Positions 56,630 to 64,000 of a stretch of 64,000 nt of DNA are shown in pieces. The notes under the pieces are model-generated. The model had not been told where the DNA came from, ran no database searches, and was given only the letters and a program-made list of their open reading frames with translations. Each line of letters opens with the position of its first letter. The first letter of the stretch is position 1. Origin of the DNA: Candolleomyces eurysporus (taxonomy: Eukaryota > Basidiomycota > Agaricomycetes > Agaricales > Psathyrellaceae); NCBI GenBank assembly GCA_027579435.1, contig JANBPK010001066.1, positions 1-64,000 of the forward strand. Direction: 5' to 3'. The translations under genes were made by a program, and so were the position numbers.

Positions 56630-57638
56630 ATGCCCAAGGATTCGCCAATTTGCACCGAGCCTAGGACTCCCTGGAGCAGTCCAGTCGGCGTGCGTCGATC
56701 TGCGCGTTCATCTTCGATGAATTCGGCGGTACCGACTCCACCTAACACTCCTGCTGTACACGCTTTAGCAAGCCCCGCTCAGCAACTGCATTCTTCGACT
56801 ACGGTTCCAGCGCCTCCCAGCCCGCAGAATACGTTCGAAAGCCCGTCTCCAGCCGTTTCCCGACCTTCAGTGCATTATACGTACGATAGGGCTGGGAGGA
56901 TCCAAAAGGAACGATCAAAACAAAGGGATGAAGACGCTGTTGCTGGTAAACGAATTCATCCCCCGAGTACACCATCTGGGAGCAGAGCTGCCCTATCTCA
57001 GCGTCAGGTCATGCCTCGGGAGCCTGAGGTGACTCGACAAAGTACTCTAGGCACCGGATCGAATATAGTCCAACAGGTGCAGTAACTTCTTGATTGGATG
57101 CTTCCTGTCCTGCTGATTACAATGGTGCCAGGTGATTGAAACGCTACACAGAATAGGTGACTGTACAATCTGCCTCAAATTCATGAACAAACCATACATG
57201 CAAGTTTATTTTCGAAGCCCTCGTGGTGATCGAAGGCTGACGATACTTAGAACCGAATGTGGGCATGTCTTGTGCTTGGCATGTCTCCGAACCTGGTTTA
57301 GGGTCAAACTCTCCCAAAGGATTATTCGATACAAGTCGGAAAGCCATAGGCATCATAGCCATCGTCAACGGGACTGCTCTACAGTCCCCAAAACGGATGA
57401 GCAACATACCGTTCTCGTTCAAGTTCTACGAGAGCATCGATGCCATGTTCCCAGTGTCTTCCGTTATCCCTGTCCAACGTGTGGCACGCAAATGGCCAAC
57501 CAACCTGTTCCAGATTACGCACTTGCCGATATGTTGGAATCCTTGCGAAAGGTCGTGAAAGATCGCAGTCAATTTGAACTAACTCAAGATTCACCTCAGC
57601 CATTCATAGGTCTGTTCCACGAAGAACATTGGGTTTGA
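56630..57638 (+). CDS. RING-family protein, copy 3 (300 aa)
   Basis: Exons 56630..57076, 57132..57199 (68 nt) and 57251..57638. The first intron (55 bp) is GT...AG. The second (57,200-57,250, 51 bp) has a GC donor (TACAT|GCAAGT); its position is fixed by the 68-nt exon shared with the paralogs, although being in frame it could be retained. N-terminal half: Ser/Pro-rich, low complexity. Finger: CTICLKFMNKPYM, then TECGHVLCLACLRTWF, an insert with HRHHSHRQRDCSTVP, and YPCPTC. The tail has SPQPFIGLF. It starts 248 bp after copy 2, on the same strand, a tandem duplication. Likely ubiquitin ligase by family, untested. Confidence 0.85.
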
Positions 57639-57882
57639 TGGAGCGTCTGTGGTTGATCCGTAGTGTGGTGCTGCGCGTCTGCTCCGGGGACACAAGTATT
57701 TGTTTCAATCGCATTACCAAGTAATTAACAGTCGCAATAAAATGCGCTAGGGCTTGTCCGATGTCCGATGAAAGGCCCTCGTCAGTGAAAAGAGGATACA
57801 TATGTAAGAGAGATTTCGTAAAAAAAAATTGTCTAGTTCAAAGTTATTACTTCGGAATCACTCATAGCTCCGAGTCTGCTCA

Positions 57883-59885
57883 AATAAACATGCCATAACA
57901 ATGATATCGGTATTATGAAACAGCAACCGTATCTTCCTCTGTTTCCATGTCCCCACCGACAGCTTGCAAAGTGCCTCGGAATCCAAGGACGACTCACATT
58001 CCGAGTATGCGGTGATACTGGGAGGACTGGTCTGTCTGCGGGCGCTTCAGGGCAGTGTAGTCAAGGTATCACCAGGCTTTTGAGGTGTCGAACGGGTATA
58101 TGGCTCGCCTTGTCCCAGCACTGAGCAGGAAGAGTGAAAAATGAAGGGTAAGGAGACCCAGAAGAGGTCTATGCATGCGCTCTGCCCTGTTGACAAGTCC
58201 AGGGCTTAGGAGATCTGCGCCTGAAGGGGTGGGCTAGACATTCACTTCTTTCAGGTGCTGATCTAGGGATTCAACCACGCAGCTATAACCTCAGGAATCA
58301 CTGGAGAGCCGATAGGGAGACCTAGTCTGTCCCCGGGTCTCTCCAGGACACTCTGGTTCATTGGTCTCGTCGCAGTCCGCAAACGCGGCTCATCCAATGG
58401 GGCGGTCTCAACAATCCCCAACGCTGCCAGGACCTCAGAACTCCGATAGTAGCTATGCAATGCAGGACTCCAGAAGATCAAGGTCAAGCCCTCGCCGGTA
58501 AGGCCGCCGTTGGTATCCGCGTCTTCGCCATCCTAACCGTCTTCCCTCGTTCTATAGGGTCCATAAGCTAGTTCGGCTAGTTGACTTCCGTTCCCGATAG
58601 CATACGCAAGTAAACGCCTCCAAGATTTGCTACTCCAAGGTTGTCTGTGCGTTGAACCCGTCGCTCAAGTTACACTTGCAAGGAGAGTTGGAACGCCGCC
58701 TTTCCATCTGCTCGAGGGCCCCTTATGAACCTTGGACCGGGTCTGGGTCTCGGAAGCTTCGATGCAGTGGAACGCCTTTTGTGAAGGTGAGCTGATTCAC
58801 TTATATCGAATCATCGCTGTTTTGAATTTTCGTTCGCGTGATTGGAAAGGGGTCCTCCACCGGCAAAATTTGACGTCAGACGGTACTGCCTGCTGAGACC
58901 TTGTGCCGTCGACCTACCCACCTACCCGCCTATCCACCTACCCACCTACCTACCTGAAAACTCGGAAGAAAGGTGGTCGCATGACCTCCCCCTCCCCTCG
59001 TTGAGCCTGACATGACTGAGCCGCCTTCTTGCCTCAGTTTCACACCCAGTGGTTAACAAGGCGTGGTCTCCCTTCGTCATGCAACACAAGCCGCCGATAG
59101 ACTCCTGCTTCACATCGACTCTATCGCAACGGCCGACATGTCCAACCTGTCCAATTCGTCAAATCCGCCGAATTTTGTCAGTTCAAGTGGTCCAAATCCC
59201 TTATATGTATAAATGTTCTCAGGGTATCCCCCATGAAGGTTGGGCGATACCTCCCTCTGCCCTAAGGGTAAAGGCTTCAAAAGTCTTGATGGGAAAGTAA
59301 GCTTCTCCTGTATCGTTATTCACCATGGTTTGCTCACATTCTACCATAGGATCGCGAAGAAGGCCAACCTGCGCTGCTCCGCGAGAGTCCGGACTGGCGT
59401 TCGACGTCATATGGTTGCCTAAGAAACGACAAGTTAAGGATAGCGGACAATGGCTCCTTTATATCACAAGTATGTATATTACTCTCTGCTCCCTTTACTC
59501 TCGAACTTACTCATCTTTCTGCTCCAGCCCCAGTCCTCCCCTCAATCCAAACTGAGCCGTTAACAAGGCGCGGGTTCGCTCGCTCGTGCAGCGCAAATGC
59601 ACTTTTTTCAACCGATATCCACCATGTCGACTTTGCCGCGTTGGCCGACTTGTCCAAGCTGTCCAATCTGTCCAATCTGTCGAATTTCGTCGGTCCAAGC
59701 TGTCCAAGTGCCTCATATGTACAAAATTTCCCAGGGTACCCCAGTGCACGAAGGTTGGGCGATACCTCCCTCTCTCATTGCGAGAGAGGCTTAGAAAGCC
59801 TTGATGTGAGGGTAAGCTTCCCCTGCATCATGATTAGCCATATATTGCTCACGTACTATCATAGGATCGTAATGGGGGCCAGTTG
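57883..59885 (+). repeat. Dispersed repeat family R, copy 5 (long form)
   Basis: Starts about 245 bp after RING copy 3. From 58,097 to 59,869 it is nearly identical to 7,271-9,050 of copy 1, including the ACCT-rich microsatellite (58,911-58,958) and the TGTCCAA arrays. The two flanks differ after the shared CATAGGATCGTAA, so the duplicated unit ends there. Confidence 0.85.
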
Positions 59886-61667
59886 TGCTTCTCCACGAAT
59901 GTAGGACCCGATGTTGCTTAGTCACTTCCTGAGGGACGGAAGCACGAATGACTTCAAGTACGTATGAATTTCTTCTCTTCCTCTGCCCTGAATGTTGGCT
60001 GAATTCGAATAAATAATCACATCTGGATCCATCGTCGTCTGTACGTTGACCACGATGGAGCTAGATATGAACCGGTCACGAAACAGTGCCCCGTTTTTCG
60101 GAACCGTCGCAGCCCAACACTGAAGGGGTTTTCACTGGGGTTGAGATAACCCCAAGATACGGAAGCATCCCCAAAAACGTTGCTAATAGTGGAATTACTT
60201 TGGTAGGACGTGTGTCATACTGTGCGCCTATACGTCTTAGGCTGTAAATCACACTCCCACCGCGGTGCGACAGCTGAGCGACGAGCGTGGAATGCAAGCA
60301 TTGCAATGTTGGCATAGGATACCGTTGGCCACTAAAGCCACAGTCGTTGTGCAGAGCAGTTGTGGCCAGTCGAATGGCTGAGCCAATCTGCTTCCGCTAG
60401 GGTACCTTTAATTAATGATCCACTGTATTTTACTCGCTCCAACCTCGATCTCTGCACTTCGTCACCAGGTTGCTGTGGCGCAAGCCGGTACTTACGTCAA
60501 AACGTAGGCTGCGATTTGCGCCTCCATCGCACGCAATTTGACGAGGTGGGAATCACAAAGACTTGATTCATTTTCATTCATGAAGCCCAAGAATAGAGAT
60601 GTCGTCAATCTGGCCAATGATTTACAGACATGCATTGAGAACTGTAAGGAATCAAATCTACAGTGACAATAAGTAATCAGGGCTCTCTATATATCTCAAA
60701 TGAAACTAGCTACCACCTTGTCCCAAGGTAGTAATTGAATTGGTGTTTTGTCAGAGGGTGAAAGTGAATTTGCTTCTTAATACCTGGTCACCGGTCACTT
60801 TGAGAAGATCTTTCAAATCAACATCCCTTGCCTCTAACGCTAAAGAATATTTCAACACATTTCAGAAGTTCACATATGAAAAGCAAAAGGGCAGTAGGGC
60901 TTCGGCTTCACGCGAAACCACAATTGGAACAGGGTCGAAAGGGCAACGGTAAACAAGTCGCAACAACTGATGCCGATGTTGGCACGCACGCCTTCTCTCC
61001 ACACCTCGTCTGTATCTCTGTATTTTGTCTGTATCTGGAATTCACGGGCGGCTCAAGAAGTGCATCAAAGGCCCTAGGGCAATTCACTATGCGAACATGC
61101 TGGGAACAATGGCGGGTGCTCCAGGGCGGAGCGGGATCAGGTACGTCGAATCTCCCACTGAGCGCCGGAATATGCAGAATATGTGGTAAAAAGGGGAAAG
61201 GGACCATAAAGAGCTCCATGAACGCTCTATCTTGTTGGCATGTTGGCAAGTCCACCATTACAGGCGATATTTGCACCAGAAGGGATCGAGCTCGTGTAGG
61301 TGGTTTCACTGTAGGTCTCTACAGTCTCAATGTTCTGATATGGTCGTCCTGTAGCTCTGCGTTCTCTTCATTAGCACTGCCTCTGCCTCATTCGAACTAT
61401 AGCTGACAAGGAGATATGGATCCTCCCTTTCTATGGCATACTCCTGGCAGTGATTGGTGTGGCGCCGTACATTGGTCACAGCACATTCGAAAATTGATTG
61501 TTGGCGTCAACAAACAGCTTGCTCGTCGAGGACGTTGAGGGCCACCAACTATCGCCAAAACAACATAAAGGCGTAAGGTTCTTTGTGTTGTACCCTTCTT
61601 TCGTTTATATAGTGTTGGCTTTTAGGGGACCAGCGACATCATCCCATTCACCACCCCACCTGACGAC
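59886..61667. other. Repeat-derived intergenic region
   Basis: 60,949-61,310 is a diverged family R fragment (GGTAAACAAGTCGCAACAAC; later TTGGCAAGTCCACC and CACCAGAAGGGATCGAG). A minus-strand frame overlaps it but shows no conserved content. The rest has no recognised feature. A (CAGCGACATCATCCC)-type leader precedes the next gene. Confidence 0.4.
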
Positions 61668-62563
61668 ATGCACAAGGTACCGAAAACACCCACCCGCCGC
61701 TCAGCTCGCTTCACGGACATACTTTCCGCTCCAGCGTCATCATCTCCATCGCCTTCCTCTATAATCGACCCACCAGGCTCTTCCGTTTCCGTGCTCCGAG
61801 CCCAAAGCTCTGCAGAACCTTCCCGCCTCGCCCCTGAAGCTCTCCTTTCANCCCCCCGCAACCCCTGCTCGCAGCTTAAACAGGAGATTGTCAACTGTGT
61901 CTGTGTCCTCGATCATATCCACGGAGTCCGATATTCTTCCCTCCCCCATCGACATCCTCAAACAAGCATCAAACCAATCATTCTCGAACCGGGGCGCGTC
62001 CATGGACGCCAATTTAGTTGAGCAGGTGATCAGGCTTTTACTTCCTGCTGTTTGCTCGGTGCTGATACGTTGACGCAGATCCGCACAATTCTACTCGAAA
62101 ATGCGAACTGCAGCATCTGCGGACTGTTCATGAGGAACCCGTACACGTGAGTTGTGAGTTCGCCCAGTGGTTTGATTGAAAGCTAACCAACAGTTGCAGT
62201 ACTCAGTGTGGCCACACCTGGTGCTCTCACTGCCTGAGGAGGCATTTCCGGACTCGTCCGAAGAACAGGTTATCGAGGTATGGGAAGGATAGCCACAATT
62301 GGCACTCTCACGAACCTACGGCTTGCACCCAAGTTCCAGATTCTGATATGGCGCAGCTCGAGCTCGTCAATGTTTTGCGCCATCACGACTGCAATGTATG
62401 CGAGATCTTTCGATACCAGTGCCCCCTCTGTTGCGCTATCATCACCCGTGCGCCTATTTTGAACCCAGCTCTGCTAGAAACTCAGAGGCAGATTTTGAAG
62501 GAGCCTGTTACACCCACTCAAGAGGAACAAACAGAACCTTTTGGGGGACTGTTTTATCCATAA
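61668..62563 (+). CDS. RING-family protein, copy 4 (262 aa)
   Basis: Exons 61668..62025, 62079..62146 (68 nt) and 62200..62563, introns 53 and 53 bp. Deleting the N at 61,851 (before a C6 run) makes exon 1 open throughout, joining LAPEALLS to a Ser-rich stretch with SIISTESDILPSPIDILKQ, similar to SIASDYLPTPLELLEE in copy 1. Finger: CSICGLFMRNPYT, then TQCGHTWCSHCLRRHF, an insert with SHNWHSHEPTACTQVP, and YQCPLC. C-terminus EEQTEPFGGLFYP carries the family tail motif. A putative ubiquitin ligase. R copy 6 follows about 245 bp after the stop codon. Confidence 0.85.
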
Positions 62564-62807
62564 GAATTGTACAAACATTCGAACATCCCTCGTACAATAT
62601 AATATGTATTTCGGCGTTGATGTACTGGACTCGTCCGCCCAATTATACGGAACTCTCCTTTCGTATATTATAAAACATTCGAATAAGAGAAAGGTTGTAG
62701 ATGAATGATTTATACAGACTGCAGTGGCACAATCGACAAGGAGAGGGAGAAAATAGTGTTCCCCCGATCTCTTCACGCATGCTGGGCGCGGGAGATGCCA
62801 GGAAGTA

Positions 62808-64000
62808 GTAAACATGCCACAACAATGATGCAAATTGGGCATTAGTCTCCGCTCCGCACATCGACCCCTCTCTGTTCCATGTCTTCATCAACGCTGGAAA
62901 AGCCGGAAAAGTGCCTTGGAATCTAAGGCGATCTGCTACGCGAACAAGCATTGACTTCGGGAACACTGGCTCTTTTTGCGGGGGCTTCAGGCCAGCGCAG
63001 TATCGGGCTTTCGAGGTGTGTCGAACAGGTGCCTGGCTTGTCTTCCCAGCACTGAGTAGGTGAACGCAGAGGAAGAGTGAAGGAAGAAGGGCAAGGAGAT
63101 TCAGAAAGGGTCTGTGAACGCCCTCTGCCTTGTTGACAAGTCCAGTCCCAAGCGATCGGCACCTGAAGGGGTGAGTGGGTTGGACGTTTACTTTTTGCTA
63201 CAGCTGCTGATCTAGAGATTCAACCACGCAGCTATAACCTCAGGAATCACTGGAGAGCCGATATGAGGCTCTAGCCTGTTTCCGAACTTCTCCGGGAGAC
63301 TCTGGCTCATCAGTCTTGTCCCAGTTCTCCAAGGTGGGTTTACAGAATATTGAGGTCTTCCCTCCTCGTGGCCTTACACCAGGCCCTCGACCCTCTCATG
63401 GTGAGATCGCCGTTGATATCCGCGTTTCTTCCATCCTAACAGCTCTCCACCGTCCCCCGGGCTCCATAGGCTAGTTCGGCTAGTCGACTTCCGTTCCTGG
63501 TAGCACACGCCCGCAAGACCTGGTTCCTTGTTCACCCCGTCGCCCAAGTTGCTCTTGCAAGGAGAGCTGCAATCCCGTCTTTTCATCTGCCTGAGGGATC
63601 TTCCGAAACCTGGGATCAGCTCCGGAGCAGGAACCTTCGATGCAGTGGAATGCCTCCTTGTAGAGGTGAGAGCCTGTTGACACCCTTTAGGACAGGCCGG
63701 ACAGCCAGTGGTCCTCCGAGAGTCGCATTCGACGTTTCCTGAAATCACAGGTACTTTTCAAACCCCTTTTCCATTCCTTGACCCTGGCCGTCAACTTACC
63801 CTTTTGTTCTCCGCTCAGTTTCACTCCCGATCCACATTCCATGCCGAGCAGTCAAGAAGGCGCGTATTTGCTTGCTCGTGCAACATATTCCATGCGATAT
63901 ATTCCGCCTGCATGTTGCCACTTGTCCAATCTGTCCAGTCCGTCGAACCGGCCCAAGCTGTCTGAAACCCCTGAGTTGCCTCCGTTCAATTCTAGATCAC
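62808..64000 (+). repeat. Dispersed repeat family R, copy 6 (runs off the window)
   Basis: Starts GTAAACATGCCACAACAATG and follows the family order to TTGTCCAATCTGTCCAGTCC near 63,920. It continues to, or near, the end of the window. More diverged than copies 1 and 5. Confidence 0.8.

Noticed and set aside
59507..59904. Overlapping ORFs containing SKLSNLSNLSN-like runs
   Set aside because: They translate the TGTCCAA repeats of family R.
1..64000. CRISPR array or bacterial operon
   Set aside because: No regularly spaced palindromic repeats with unique spacers; introns and gene families are fungal.

Overview
This window looks like nuclear DNA of a mushroom-forming basidiomycete (Agaricomycetes). 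Genes are split by very short introns (mostly 45-70 bp, GT...AG). Recognisable families are those expanded in that class: KDZ-transposon CxC proteins, F-box, MYND, RING and SUN-domain proteins, a compact Zn2Cys6 factor, a bZIP factor and a relic of a NACHT-type NTPase. Short introns mean that most ORF-level reading under-calls the genes, so the models below were spliced by hand from splice sites, reading phase and comparison between paralogs in the window. I saw no rRNA, tRNA or CRISPR.

Layout. 1-3.7 kb is the AT-rich right part of a decayed KDZ-type DNA transposon (a CxC5/CxC6 gene with a frameshift and a nonsense codon, then a GTGGAC-rich array). 4.4-5.2 kb holds one copy (minus strand) of an unrecognised gene pair whose second copy is at 50.8-51.5 kb (plus strand). 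7-9.8 kb is a dispersed repeat, called family R here. 10.3-13.9 kb carries a MYND-finger gene and a bZIP gene. 14-21.2 kb has repeats, small coiled-coil and hypothetical genes, a truncated F-box-like ORF, a minisatellite and a 260-residue Zn2Cys6 factor. 21.5-23.1 kb is a broken SUN-domain gene followed by a second dispersed repeat. 23-36.5 kb is mostly gene relics (including a P-loop NTPase), duplicated non-coding segments and one poorly resolved multi-exon gene. 36.6-38.4 kb is an intact F-box gene. 38.5-44.6 kb is repeat-derived. 44.7-49.8 kb holds a RING pseudogene, an intact SUN-domain gene, and head-to-head with it an intron-rich coiled-coil gene ending in a membrane helix. 50.8-53.6 kb has the second unknown paralog and a damaged WD40 gene with a C-terminal membrane helix. 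55.3-62.6 kb has three more RING genes of the same family, separated and followed by R repeats up to the end.

How parts may work together. The SUN gene and the tail-anchored coiled-coil gene share a 225-bp promoter and have the topology expected of the two sides of a nuclear-envelope bridge; this is an inference. The four RING genes form one lineage-specific family, defined by a 68-nt exon that carries the first Cys pair, an inserted His/Cys segment and a C-terminal PF-x-GLF motif. All ten N bases in the window sit beside homopolymers, and in the three genes where it can be tested best, deleting the N restores the frame.
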